NCBI RefSeq assembly: GCF_017565645.3
Contig: NZ_CP086139.1
Span: forward strand, 62,001 to 126,000
DNA length: 64,000 nucleotides
From: Bradyrhizobium barranii subsp. barranii
GTDB taxonomy: Bacteria; Pseudomonadota; Alphaproteobacteria; Rhizobiales; Xanthobacteraceae
Direction: 5' to 3'
The position numbers and the translations under genes were made by a program. Shown here in pieces: positions 11,785 to 20,683 of this stretch; the first letter of the stretch is position 1; each line of letters opens with the position of its first letter. The notes under the pieces are model-generated. The model had not been told where the DNA came from. It was given only the letters and a program-made list of their open reading frames with translations, and ran no database searches.

Positions 11785-12891
11785 TTAGGCCCGGTTCATG
11801 CGCAGCGTAGGTATCCTGAACGACTCGCCGGCGAGCGCGAAAGACATATTCCGCTTCGCAACGCCCGAATGCTTGGCCAAGACATCCTTAATGACAGATA
11901 CGTCATCAGTGAAAGTCAATTTATCGAGAAATGGCCGCAATGCAGCTTCATCGGGACTCAATCGGCTGCAGATCCCGAACTTGAGGATCTCGGGGACGGT
12001 TTCGTCGAGTTTCAAGCCATAGCTTGTAACCTTGCCGCGCTCGTAGACTGCGGAGCGCAGCCAGTAGCCGCCCCTGTCGAAGAATATCATTGGAGTGAAA
12101 TTTTCAGCGTCCTTGGCGTAGTAGTTCCTTTCCACGTCCTGGAAAATCTCGCGCAGCGTTCCGCCGCCCCCTCGGCCGTAGATGATCCCAGCCCGCGAAT
12201 TGTTGACGAGCGCCTCCTCGCGAAGACTGTTCTGATAATATTTGGCGTAGTGCGTCGCGAACGGCATCGTGGGCTCTGCACCGTACAGCCAGGTCGGAAT
12301 GGCAAGGCTGAGAGGCAGCGTCGACGGCGCGGCCGAACGCACGTCGAGTGCAGCCGCGAGCCAGTCGCGGGCGGCCATCACGTCCTTCCGCTTCGATTTC
12401 TTAAGGCTGCCGTCGTTCTCGAAGAGATCGTCCAGATCGCCATAATCCGGGGTCGCCGCCAGATTCGCCAGGGCCCTTTCGAGATCGTCCATTCCGTTTC
12501 TGCTGAAGGCCACTCCCACGTGCGCAGCCTCCATCACGCCGGGACCGCCTCCGGTCACGATGAGGTACCCGTCCTGCGCCACGCTCCAGGCGAGCTTGGC
12601 GATGTCGGCGAACGCCGGCGAATTGCGCTTGGCGGCGTGGCCGCCCATGAACCCCACGAGTGGCCGCCCAACGTCCTTCAGAAACCTCTTGAGGGCATCG
12701 GCGATCGTCGCGTCGTGCCGCGCCTGCGACAGTCGCGTTTCCAGAGCGGACGGCACGGGTCCACCATCGGACACGAACTGCCGGAACACCTCGAAGTCGC
12801 GGGTGAGCGTGAAGCCCAATTCGTCGAACGGATTGAATCCATCGAGGAGGTCGGAGGCCGCGTACAACCTCTGAAGCATCGTCGGCAGCAT
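11785..12891 (-). CDS. LOG-like Rossmann-fold nucleotide-binding protein (368 aa)
   Basis: The protein contains a Rossmann/LOG-type core: VGFMGGHAA near residue 93, LIVTGGGPGVMEAAHVG near residue 125, and a second glycine-rich site GIIYGRGGGGTLREIFQDVE near residue 240, which parallels the PGGxGTxxE motif of LOG/PpnN phosphoribohydrolases but with R-G-G-G-G. An extra N-terminal region (about 85 residues) is present. LOG enzymes cleave nucleoside monophosphates; the SLOG superfamily also binds nucleotide signals in conflict systems. It is third in an apparent operon: 20 bases downstream of the S1/P1 nuclease gene and reading the same way. Substrate and activity are not deducible. Confidence 0.65.
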   Translation of the reverse strand: MLPTMLQRLYAASDLLDGFNPFDELGFTLTRDFEVFRQFVSDGGPVPSALETRLSQARHDATIADALKRFLKDVGRPLVGFMGGHAAKRNSPAFADIAKLAWSVAQDGYLIVTGGGPGVMEAAHVGVAFSRNGMDDLERALANLAATPDYGDLDDLFENDGSLKKSKRKDVMAARDWLAAALDVRSAAPSTLPLSLAIPTWLYGAEPTMPFATHYAKYYQNSLREEALVNNSRAGIIYGRGGGGTLREIFQDVERNYYAKDAENFTPMIFFDRGGYWLRSAVYERGKVTSYGLKLDETVPEILKFGICSRLSPDEAALRPFLDKLTFTDDVSVIKDVLAKHSGVAKRNMSFALAGESFRIPTLRMNRA

Positions 12892-12911
12892 CCAAGTTCT
12901 CCCTTCGAGGT

Positions 12912-13850
12912 CTAGTGAAGCGCCGTGTCCAGCACTCTCGCGAGCCTTGCCGCGGCAAGGGCTGCGCGAGTGCGGGCGACGTTGCGCGCGTTCGTCTCAT
13001 AGTCGCGCGTAAGTTGGACCGCGGCCGGTCCGGGCGCGACCGGCTGAGCGTATGCGAAGCTCTTTGCGGCCTCGAAACTCTCCTGCGCCCATCGATCGGG
13101 ATCGAGCACCTTCTCCGCGTCGGGGTCGACCGCGACGGATCCGAGACCACCCCGATCGTCGGCGTCGAAAATGGCCCCGAAAACGGACGAATATCCGCCG
13201 AAGAGACGATCCCAATAGGCGTGCAGCGCGATCGTCTCGCCGGTGGCCGGAACGACCATCTCGGCGTTGCCGCCGCGGTCGCCGTGCGGAAGCTCGGCGG
13301 TATAGCGGGCAATCGCGTGAAGTGGTTGATGGAGATCCCCGACGAGGTGCAGCAACCAGACGAGGTCGTAGGACCGGAGTTGATCGGAGGCGCCGGAGGC
13401 CGCGGGCAGTGTAGCGATCATGATCTTCGCCATCTTCGCGGCATCGACCGGATCCGGTGCGGGCAGGCTCGTGCCGTCCGGCGAGAACAATATGTCCTTA
13501 TAGTGCCAATAGCTGTGCTTGAGCTTGTCGTAAGCTACGTTCTGGCCCGCAGTCGCGTCGCTGACGTGATCCTCCCGGTAGTCGCTCTTCGTCTTGATGT
13601 CGTCGGCCCAGGTCGCCGCGTGGACGAAGGCATAGGTCCTTCGGGAATCGTCGTCCTGCGCACCACACGTCCAGACCTGATAGTCGGGATTGAGCCTAAG
13701 CAGGCCGTCGATCTTGTCCTTGATCGCGGGATCCAGCCGCTTGTAGGCCAGATAGGCGATCTGCATATGGCCTTCGTCCCACCACGCGGACGCCGGGCCG
13801 GGCACGAGCGCGACGAGGCAGGACAACGCCATCAAAGCGGCTTTCTTCAT
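12912..13850 (-). CDS. Secreted S1/P1-family nuclease
   Basis: The 312-residue precursor has a signal peptide (residues 1-22, ending GPASA). The mature protein begins with Trp23 and reads WWDEGH, matching the conserved N-terminal Trp and W-x4-H zinc site of S1/P1 nucleases. Further zinc ligands are visible in HLVGDLHQPLH and in the preceding Asp/His-rich segments, and GDRGGN follows. The family is trinuclear-zinc, single-strand-preferring DNA/RNA nuclease and 3'-nucleotidase, so it should act in the periplasm or outside the cell. It lies 55 bases downstream of the protease-nuclease gene and 20 bases upstream of the LOG-like gene on the same strand. Confidence 0.88.
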   Translation of the reverse strand: MKKAALMALSCLVALVPGPASAWWDEGHMQIAYLAYKRLDPAIKDKIDGLLRLNPDYQVWTCGAQDDDSRRTYAFVHAATWADDIKTKSDYREDHVSDATAGQNVAYDKLKHSYWHYKDILFSPDGTSLPAPDPVDAAKMAKIMIATLPAASGASDQLRSYDLVWLLHLVGDLHQPLHAIARYTAELPHGDRGGNAEMVVPATGETIALHAYWDRLFGGYSSVFGAIFDADDRGGLGSVAVDPDAEKVLDPDRWAQESFEAAKSFAYAQPVAPGPAAVQLTRDYETNARNVARTRAALAAARLARVLDTALH

Positions 13851-13905
13851 GCACGTTTCTCCGCGATCGTGCAGTGGATTAGATGTCGGCCCCTGATCGC
13901 GATCG

Positions 13906-16005
13906 TCACAGGTTCCGAGGCAGGAGATCGGACTCGGATTTCACAGGAACCGCCGGCCGCGCCTCGCCTACGACAGGCTGATCTTTGGTCTCGAAAGTAT
14001 CGGCCGACCTGACCTGATCGCCGAAGTCGAGGCCCGTGCGGCGTTCGATCTCGGTGATGGCGACGCGCCATTGCGAGACGTCGACGAAGGCCGGCGGCTT
14101 CGGCGGGATTCCGCCTTTGCGCTGTTCGGACAGCAGTTGACGCTGATCGACGACGAGGCCCACGGATTTCACGCCGTTCTTGCCCTTCCAGGCGATCACT
14201 TTGAAGAACGACGACGGAATCTGGATATCGTCCGCCCAAAGATCGACCTTGTCGTCGAAGATCGGTCCCTGGAAGACGCAGATGCGGTTGGCGGTCTCTT
14301 CAGCGATGGCCCCGTTTTCGAGGACATATTGCTCGGCGCCCTGCCAGAATTTCGTGCTCTCGTTGAAGCGGAAGTGCTGCGGGGTGCAGTTCGTGAAATG
14401 ATAGGTGTCCGCATTCGCCCGTTCAGCTGCCTCCTTGCTTCCCCAGTCCGGATCCATACGGCGGGTCAGATGGCCCCTGTCGAAGAGATTGGACCAGCCC
14501 GAATAGAAGGTCTGGTCAATGAAGAAGCTCGCGCTGATACGGGGATCGCCGTACCAGGTCTCTCCTTCGGCGCCGTCGGTGACCTCCCCCGTGGAGCGGT
14601 CGACGTTCAGGAAGCTCTTGCCATCGATGTTGGTCGCCGTGAACAGAGCCATCTTCTTGGCCTTGTTCATCTTGATGCTGAAGTGCTCGTATTTCAGCTC
14701 GCCGGCCTCGGCGTTCTGTTCGCCGGCCCGCAAGGGAGCCACCTGCTTGGCCAACTTGCCGATTGGCGTCGGCAGCGGAAACGTCACGCCGTGCACGAAT
14801 CGCGGGTCGTAGCCGTCGCGATTCGAATAGTCCTGGTCGATCGATAGTTTTTCCGCCGCACGTGTGAGCGTCTTCTGGGGCGCGGGTGCGGGCGCGACGG
14901 GAGCGGCGGCCACGTAGCTTCCGCCTACCCGAACGCTCACTTCGATCGGAATCGTCACCTTGATCTCGTTTCCGCCGGCTTCACTGGCCATGACGCCCTC
15001 CTCCCCGATCACCAGACTCTCTTGTGCATCCGCGGAGGGATGCGGCGGCGAGAGTCGCTTGCCGCCCGTTTGAACGAGAGCCGTCTTCGACAGTTCGAGC
15101 GCGGCCCGCAACAGGTCGCGATGATCCCCGTCGAGAGTCGCGAGCCTGTCCGAAAGATGCCGGTAGATGGCGCTGATCCGCACGCCTTCGTTGACGTTGG
15201 TAGGAATGGCATTGCCGCTTTCGTCCTTACGTTCGAGGAACGGCTCCCCGAAGTGATGAAGCGCCACGAGCTCCCACGCATCGTTGAAGACTGCCGCTCC
15301 CGACGAACCGTGGTCGGTATCGGTCTCGTACAGAAGCGTGCGCTCCGTCCGATACTGCAGGATATTGTTCCGGATCGCGATCATCTTCGGCAGGCCGTTC
15401 GGGTGCTGCACGATATTCATGTTCATGCCGATCACGTGCTTGTCGGGCCGATCGGACAGGACGCACAATCCAAAATCCCGCGGGTCGCTATCGCCGGCAA
15501 CCTTCTGCCCGAGAGCCACGATCGCGTAGTCCAATTCCTCCTGCTGTGAGAACAGGGCGAAACGGTCGGGCGCCAAACGGAAGACGGTGGTGGGCCGCAT
15601 CGAGCCGTCCTCGCCCATTTCCCGATCGAACGTGATCTGGGCCGAAAGCGCAGCGGCTTCGTCCTGGATCACGTGCTGGTTGGTCATGAAGAGCGTGGGG
15701 CTGATCAGAAAGCCGGAGCCGGCCGTCCACTTGCCTCCAGCCGTCGCTTCAACGAACGCGATCGCCCGCCGTGCCGTCGCGCCACCCGGCAGGAACCACG
15801 ACGCCTGCATGTCGTCAGGACCCTGCACGGCCTCGGCGCCGCGCGGCATGGTCTGTCGCGCAGTCCGCAAGCTGAACATCGCCATGCGCGTCCGGTCCGG
15901 CTCGGCCTGACGCCACTGCTTGGCTTCCACGAGCTTGCGCACGCGATCGCGATCCTCGCGCGTCTGCTCGACCACGTTTCGAAACCGCGTCTGATCGATT
16001 TCCAT
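13906..16005 (-). CDS. Trypsin-like serine protease fused to NUC1-type DNA/RNA endonuclease
   Basis: The 699-residue protein has two enzymes. Residues about 75-290 are a V8/trypsin-like protease: His111 in MTNQHVI, Asp159 in LDYAIVAL, Ser235 in DHGSSGAAV. A valine/proline/alanine-rich linker (about 345-380) leads to a DNA/RNA non-specific endonuclease (about 395-640) with the catalytic DRGH (509-512) and the metal-binding asparagine region FTNCTPQ. No signal peptide is seen, so it is probably cytosolic. Trypsin-NUC1 fusions are known among predicted bacterial conflict effectors in which proteolysis releases or activates the nuclease; that mode is inference here. It is the first large gene of the three-gene operon. 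Confidence 0.85.
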   Translation of the reverse strand: MEIDQTRFRNVVEQTREDRDRVRKLVEAKQWRQAEPDRTRMAMFSLRTARQTMPRGAEAVQGPDDMQASWFLPGGATARRAIAFVEATAGGKWTAGSGFLISPTLFMTNQHVIQDEAAALSAQITFDREMGEDGSMRPTTVFRLAPDRFALFSQQEELDYAIVALGQKVAGDSDPRDFGLCVLSDRPDKHVIGMNMNIVQHPNGLPKMIAIRNNILQYRTERTLLYETDTDHGSSGAAVFNDAWELVALHHFGEPFLERKDESGNAIPTNVNEGVRISAIYRHLSDRLATLDGDHRDLLRAALELSKTALVQTGGKRLSPPHPSADAQESLVIGEEGVMASEAGGNEIKVTIPIEVSVRVGGSYVAAAPVAPAPAPQKTLTRAAEKLSIDQDYSNRDGYDPRFVHGVTFPLPTPIGKLAKQVAPLRAGEQNAEAGELKYEHFSIKMNKAKKMALFTATNIDGKSFLNVDRSTGEVTDGAEGETWYGDPRISASFFIDQTFYSGWSNLFDRGHLTRRMDPDWGSKEAAERANADTYHFTNCTPQHFRFNESTKFWQGAEQYVLENGAIAEETANRICVFQGPIFDDKVDLWADDIQIPSSFFKVIAWKGKNGVKSVGLVVDQRQLLSEQRKGGIPPKPPAFVDVSQWRVAITEIERRTGLDFGDQVRSADTFETKDQPVVGEARPAVPVKSESDLLPRNL

Positions 16006-16007
16006 GA

Positions 16008-16289
16008 TTAGCCCGCCCTGATCGAAAGCGCGTCGAGCCGACCTCTGAATGCCGCCGCGCTGCTCATGTCCAAACGTCCCGCCGTCATAGCAACGTCACA
16101 AAATGCCGCCATAGGCGCTCCACTGGACATCGCGCTGAAAGTTGTCGCGTATTCGCCCAAATGTTCGCGCTTCGTGAAAGCGCCGGGCTCTCCAAGTGCC
16201 GCGACATGTCTTGCCCCGCAATAGATTCCGATCAAAAAATGCATGCAATCTTTGATTGCTGATCCTACATATATCGCGCGCGCGGTCAA
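16008..16289 (-). CDS. Possible small ORF upstream of the protease-nuclease gene
   Basis: An open frame of up to 93 codons (an internal ATG at 16130 is also possible) ends two bases before the ATG of the protease-nuclease, a spacing that fits translational coupling. The sequence has no recognised motif and its composition is not clearly coding. It could equally be the leader of that operon. Confidence 0.25.
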   Translation of the reverse strand: MTARAIYVGSAIKDCMHFLIGIYCGARHVAALGEPGAFTKREHLGEYATTFSAMSSGAPMAAFCDVAMTAGRLDMSSAAAFRGRLDALSIRAG

Positions 16290-16415
16290 GTTCGCCTGAC
16301 AACAACGAAGAAACGAACGCGGCCGGTTGACGAGCGAGCTAGGGGCGCTTGTGATCGCTCCTTGTTAGAGAGACGTCCCATCCGTTTCGGAACGCCAAAC
16401 CGTCGTAATTCTTTC

Positions 16416-16565
16416 ATGACATTTCTGGGTGCGACCGTGGCCGAAATCGAACTGTCTATCGCAAGCTTGAGGGAAGAACTGCTGTCCGCGATCGAGAACG
16501 CCGAGACCAGCGAGCTGAAACTCGGACCCGAGAAGCGAAGTTGGGCTGCCGTAGGTCGCCCTTAA
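16416..16565 (+). pseudogene. Trypco2-like (trypsin-co-occurring domain) remnant
   Basis: From the ATG at 16416 the frame reads VAEIELSIASLREELLSAI, then a short ELKLGP motif. This resembles the start of trypsin-co-occurring domain 2 proteins (helix with LREEL, then a xLxLGPVELEL strand), which are normally about 100 residues. Here the frame departs after LGP and stops at residue 49, so only the first half is left. It diverges from the trypsin-NUC1 operon, the type of partner such domains accompany. The family call is by eye from a short match. Confidence 0.4.
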
Positions 16566-16912
16566 TCGGAACTCGGTAAGACCATCACGGGGCAAGTCTC
16601 AAGGTGGGCGGAAACAGGATCGGGTCTTGACGGAAGAATCAAAAGGAACGTTGAAGGACTTTCGCCAAGGCGAAGATCAGTCCTTGTGGCATGTCCAACA
16701 AGCGCCACGATCAACGCCCCCCGAGGAGCTTGTGGCACGCCCCTGATAGACGGAGGACAGAGAGGTGGTCGGACTCTTACCGTTTTCCAAATGGGGATAC
16801 GTAGGTCTCCGCCCAATTTCATCACGGCCTCGCTCGCACCATCTACGAGCCGCCCAATTTTTGCTCGTTCAAGCTGGCACAATTGCTCAAAGATTTGCGA
16901 GGAGAAGAGCAG
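16566..16912. other. Stretch without a convincing gene
   Basis: Several overlapping short frames on both strands look equally weak. One plus-strand frame from about 16571 to 16750 has coding-like codon use but no start or family, and may be debris of the trypco2-like gene. Confidence 0.35.
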
Positions 16913-17257
16913 GTGAGCGACAACACAGATCTCGAAAGCAGGGTCGTCGAAGCGATACGATACTATCGCGAGGCACTCGCAAGGTTGGAAACTCTCGAAC
17001 GAGAGGAAGCTTGCACGCATCGAGCGCTGACGAGCACGCTGGTGGATTTAAGTCGTGCCATGCGAGATGAAGCGTCGCCGCATCTCAAGGACAGCCTACT
17101 CCAGATTAGCTCGGCTGCGATTTCGCAGGTGGACAAAACGTCGGCCGCCATGGTCGAGGCGACTGCAAAATTGGAGTCAGCTCGCCTAACGTTGGCTGCA
17201 TTGGAAGGTCAATTGGGATATATTCCAAGAGTCCCGTCGGGGTCGTATCACGAGTAG
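16913..17257 (+). CDS. Small coiled-coil hypothetical protein (114 aa)
   Basis: The GTG at 16913 is preceded by GAGGAGAAG, deciding the start. The protein is almost entirely helical and acidic, with heptad-like EAIRYYREALARLETLERE and a second helix from about residue 75 (VDKTSAAMVEATAKLESA). It ends in a short proline-containing tail. No family is recognised. It could be an accessory protein of the neighbouring nuclease operon, but there is no direct evidence. Confidence 0.5.
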   Translation: MSDNTDLESRVVEAIRYYREALARLETLEREEACTHRALTSTLVDLSRAMRDEASPHLKDSLLQISSAAISQVDKTSAAMVEATAKLESARLTLAALEGQLGYIPRVPSGSYHE

Positions 17258-17522
17258 ACCGGTTGCTATCGGACCCCGCAGCTCGTTACATCAGGAGGCG
17301 AATGCGCGGAGTTCGCCGTGGACGGCCCTGCGCACGGTTGTCTCCGCCCGGCTCAGAGCGACAACATGGAAAACGGAGACCACGATTCGCCCGCACTGGC
17401 TTTCGGAGCTGGCTTGGCTCGCATCCACATCAAAAACGCGTCAACATCAAAAACTTGAATCGCTCGGGCGGAGTAGACGTCTCAGGGCGCGCAGGTTTGA
17501 CGATTATCCAGGTGCGCTATCC

Positions 17523-18341
17523 ATGAATGATCAATCAACTGGTCCAAGTAGAGAGTGCCAGCAACTCTATCGAATAGAACGACCTTGTCCCGAAAATTCT
17601 GTACCTATCATTGCCAGCATGCCACACAGCGGCACCTTCGTTCCGCCATCAATTGCCGATGCGTTCACCCCACTTCATTTAAATTGGCTGAGAAACACCG
17701 ACTGGCATCTCCCGCAGGTCTACGATTTTCTGCCTGAACTGGGCGTGACGACGATCGCGGCGACACACAGTCGGTATGTCACAGACCTAAACCGAAATCC
17801 CGAAGGATTATTATTTGGCTCCTTCAACGAGGCGGTGATTTCCGACTCGATGTTTGATGGAACGCCCATTTATCGAAAGCCTCCGGACGAACAGAGTCTT
17901 CGACAACGACTGGTGAAGTATCATTCACCTTACCATGAAGAGCTGTCCAATCTTATTGACCGCATGCTGAGAGTGTGCGGGCGGGTTCTGCTCCTTGACT
18001 TGCACGCATTCTTTGGACCGATCGCGGACGATGTCTGCATCGGTGACCTGCGTAGCACGTCGTGCCGGCAAGAGACGACCACTTTGGCAAGCAAGGCTTT
18101 CAAGCGACAAGGCTTCCGGACGGTCTGCAACGAGCCTTTCTCGGGCGGCTACTTGATCCGGAGACACCACAACTCGTCAACCGAGGCGCTACAGATCGAA
18201 CTGCGCTACACAACGTATCTGGATTGCACTCACATCGACAAACCGATCCGACCGCAACTCGATCCGATGCGGCTTGCGAAGCTAAAGCCACGGCTTCGTG
18301 AAGTATTCGGAGAAATTGTTGACCTTTGGCGCAACACATAA
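17523..18341 (+). CDS. N-formylglutamate amidohydrolase family protein
   Basis: The 272-residue protein has the family pattern: SMPHSGTFVP near residue 35, ATHSRYVTDLNRNPEG near residue 78, and LLLDLHAFFGP near residue 158 (HutG-like metal and substrate residues), then NEPFSGGYLIRRH. The HutG family hydrolyses N-formyl-L-glutamate in histidine degradation, but no hut genes lie nearby and many relatives have other roles. Codon use is more AT-rich than in the tra genes, which suggests separate acquisition. Confidence 0.82.
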   Translation: MNDQSTGPSRECQQLYRIERPCPENSVPIIASMPHSGTFVPPSIADAFTPLHLNWLRNTDWHLPQVYDFLPELGVTTIAATHSRYVTDLNRNPEGLLFGSFNEAVISDSMFDGTPIYRKPPDEQSLRQRLVKYHSPYHEELSNLIDRMLRVCGRVLLLDLHAFFGPIADDVCIGDLRSTSCRQETTTLASKAFKRQGFRTVCNEPFSGGYLIRRHHNSSTEALQIELRYTTYLDCTHIDKPIRPQLDPMRLAKLKPRLREVFGEIVDLWRNT

Positions 18342-18444
18342 TTGCGCGTCCTGAGAGACCGTGTTGGGAGATAATTGGGCACATCACGTTTGAGTTGAGG
18401 AATGCCCAGCGTGAGGATGGTCTAGCACGATCGAAGCAGCCCGA

Positions 18445-19317
18445 TCATTTCGAAGGGACGGCATCTCCTTCGACAGCCGCGCGTTCCAGCCAAAACCCCG
18501 CCGCTTGAAACCAGACATTATCAGCATCGTCAGGCTTCGGATCACCGATGTGCAGCGCGCGAATCGGGACTTTGCCGGGCGGCAGGCCTTCGAGCGCGGC
18601 ATGCAGATGTTTTCCCGCCTCGTCATCGCGCCCCCCGATGCAAGGATAGACGGAGACGGCGCCGATCGAAGATGCCTCGAACCGGTTTCGACGCCGGATC
18701 ACGCGAAGCAGAAAGCCCCGATTCGTCGGTCAGCGGCATCAAAAGCCGGCCGCCTTCGATCAGGCGATCGAGCCAGCAGCGAGATGGGTGGGTGGATCCG
18801 GCGAATACGATGACGACGTCAAGTTCACCAACATCCACCGTCCGGCCGTCGCCTGAGATGACATCGACCTGCGGCCAGTTCACGAGATTCGCTTGGGCCT
18901 GCGAGGCCAGCATCGGATCGGTTTTAACTGCCGTCACGCGCCCCGCGGATCCGACAATCTCAGCCAGCACCGCTGAATAGTATCCGGCCCCGGCACCGAC
19001 CTGGAGCACGCGATCGCCGCGCGCGATGTCGAGATGCTCAAAGTTGCGGGCCCAGAAGCTGGGCATCCCGTTGTTGAGGTTGCGGCTCACATCGATTGTC
19101 ACGAGGACGTCATGATAGAGCCAGCGCGGGTCGGTATCGGGGTCAGGAATGCGTCGCTATACGGGTCCGAGATGATGCGCCACGGTCCGGGGCTGACGAA
19201 TTTCTCGCGTGGAACAGAAGCAAATGCCTCGATCAGCTGCGGGTTACGCAGGACCGGAACCTTGTATCGCAGGTCTTCGGCATACCAGCGGCGCGCCGCT
19301 GCCAACGTGTCGTCCAT
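18445..19317 (-). pseudogene. PCMT-like protein methyltransferase, broken by two frameshifts
   Basis: The start ATG at 19317 (MDDTLAAARRWYAEDL) is preceded by AGGAGAG. Frame one encodes VLRNPQLIEAFASVPREKF, typical of protein-L-isoaspartate O-methyltransferases. Near 19140 one C seems missing (ACCCCGAT for ACCCCCGAT) and the frame shifts to NLNNGMPSFWARN, then the SAM-binding VLQVGAGAGYYSAVLAE. Near 18720 an extra G in TCGGGG moves the frame again to the C-terminal part ending EGDAVPSK. Both breaks lie in homopolymers. It diverges from the sigma-factor gene. Confidence 0.75.
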
Positions 19318-19435
19318 GAAGGCTCTCCTGTTGCGATACAGACGATGCGCCTGGAGTCCGCCCACGCGGACATGTCAAAATATTCTTCCATCCGCTGTCC
19401 GCATTGGGCCCGGTGAAGCGCATATTGTTGTGACC

Positions 19436-20020
19436 ATGGAACGATTGACGATAACTCCCAGGCCTGATGTCGCGGTTGCCCCAGCCGCCGACGTCGCGTC
19501 CGCCATCGATGCCCTGTCGGATCTCGAACTCGTGCGGCTAAAGGCTCTGGCACGGTTTTGGAGCCGCGACCTGCCGGGAGGATTGGGCTGGAGCGACCTG
19601 CTTCACGAGGCAATCGCACGCGTCCTCGATGGCTGCCGCCCCTGGCCGCCCGGCGTACCCATCCTGGCGTTCCTGGCGGGCGTCATGCGCAGCATCTGCA
19701 ACGACCATTGGCGGCGTGCGCGGCTTGAGCGAAGGCTGCTTGTGAGCCGCGATGATCCGGACCAGCGAAGCTGGCCGGGTGAGGCGGTCGACGAGGTGCC
19801 CGATCCGGAGCGGGTCCTGGCCGCCGCACAGGCGCTGGCCAATGTCTATCGGTTGTTCGAAGCCGATCCGCTGGCGCTGAAGATCATCGCGGGCATGGCC
19901 GACGGCATGGCGGCCAGAGAGATCTGCAGGATCTACGATATATCCGAACTCAACTACGACACAACGCGACGGCGGATGCGACGCGCTCTGCTGCGCGATC
20001 AACAGAACTGGAGCAAGTGA
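19436..20020 (+). CDS. Sigma-70-family RNA polymerase sigma factor-like protein
   Basis: A 194-residue protein from the ATG at 19436. A region-2-like segment (LGWSDLLHEAIARVLDG, then LAFLAGVMRSICNDHWRR) and a region-4-like helix-turn-helix near the C-terminus (GMAAREICRIYDISELNYD, then RRRMRRALL) give an ECF-like layout. Its stop overlaps the start of the next ORF (TGATG), so the two are co-translated. The partner may be a regulator, as ECF factors often sit beside their anti-sigma proteins, but it is soluble and unrecognised. Confidence 0.65.
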   Translation: MERLTITPRPDVAVAPAADVASAIDALSDLELVRLKALARFWSRDLPGGLGWSDLLHEAIARVLDGCRPWPPGVPILAFLAGVMRSICNDHWRRARLERRLLVSRDDPDQRSWPGEAVDEVPDPERVLAAAQALANVYRLFEADPLALKIIAGMADGMAAREICRIYDISELNYDTTRRRMRRALLRDQQNWSK

Positions 20021-20310
20021 TGACACGCTGGGACCCAAGTCTCGATCTGGCCTGCCTGCTCGAAGCACTGAGCGAGGAAATCCTCGCCGCGACCGATGAG
20101 GAGGTGCGGGAGACATCCGGCCTGCAGGGATGGACAATCGCCAACACGGCCCTCGAGGTCAGAAGCCTGATCAGGACCGCGCGCGCGAATGTAGAGGGCA
20201 ATCTTGAGCAAGACTTTGATCAGAACTTGAGTGACGAGCTGGGCAAATCTGGAGCAGGGTCGCGCCCGGTGCGGCGGCCCCGGTTCTGGTCGCACAACCA
20301 GCGGCATTGA
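20020..20310 (+). CDS. Small acidic protein coupled to the sigma factor
   Basis: The ATG at 20020 shares its A with the sigma-factor stop (TGATG); a GTG three bases earlier is also possible. The 96-residue product is helical and acidic in its first 70 residues (LACLLEALSEEILAATDEE, LIRTARANVEGNLEQDFD) and has a basic proline/arginine tail. No transmembrane segment or zinc motif of known anti-sigma families is visible. Confidence 0.55.
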   Translation: MTRWDPSLDLACLLEALSEEILAATDEEVRETSGLQGWTIANTALEVRSLIRTARANVEGNLEQDFDQNLSDELGKSGAGSRPVRRPRFWSHNQRH

Positions 20311-20344
20311 GCCCGAGCACGGATGACGCCAGGCGACGGCGCGT

Positions 20345-20683
20345 CTACGTGGCTCGTCCCGCTTCATGTTGATCGGGATTGGCCTGCTGCGCGTGCATCC
20401 AATCGGCGATTTGCTGAGCCTTGCTGAGGCCGTGAAAATGGTGAGCTCGTCCAAGCACCTTCGCGATGGGGCGGCCATCGCACGATCGGGCCAAATGAAA
20501 TAATATCGGCGCTTCTCAGTGGACGTCGAGCTTATCCAAAGGAAGCTGAAGCTCCGCCGCCCGCTCCTCGCGATCTTTCCTGCGGAATTCGCTTTCCTTT
20601 CGTTCGAATTTGACCATTTCATTCATGGCAACTTCCAGTAGCCGGCCGCGCCTGTCTGCCTTCGGCTGCGTGCTTTCCGTCAT
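20345..20683 (-). CDS. Small charged protein (55 aa) with an open in-frame extension past its stop
   Basis: The ATG at 20683 has AGGA eight bases upstream. The first 55 codons encode a highly charged helix (FERKESEFRRKDREERAAE) and stop at 20516-20518. The same frame then stays open for 56 more codons to a TAG at 20345, reading a coding-like stretch (IAKVLGRAHHFHGLSKAQQ, IADWMHAQQ). The second part has no clear start of its own apart from a possible TTG. Either a nonsense change split one gene or two small genes abut. Confidence 0.4.

Noticed and set aside
11492..11788. 98-codon plus-strand ORF after groEL
   Set aside because: It starts inside the groESL terminator stem and has no coding signature or ribosome site.
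16562..17020. 152-codon minus-strand ORF
   Set aside because: Overlaps the better-supported coiled-coil gene on the plus strand and has no family signature.
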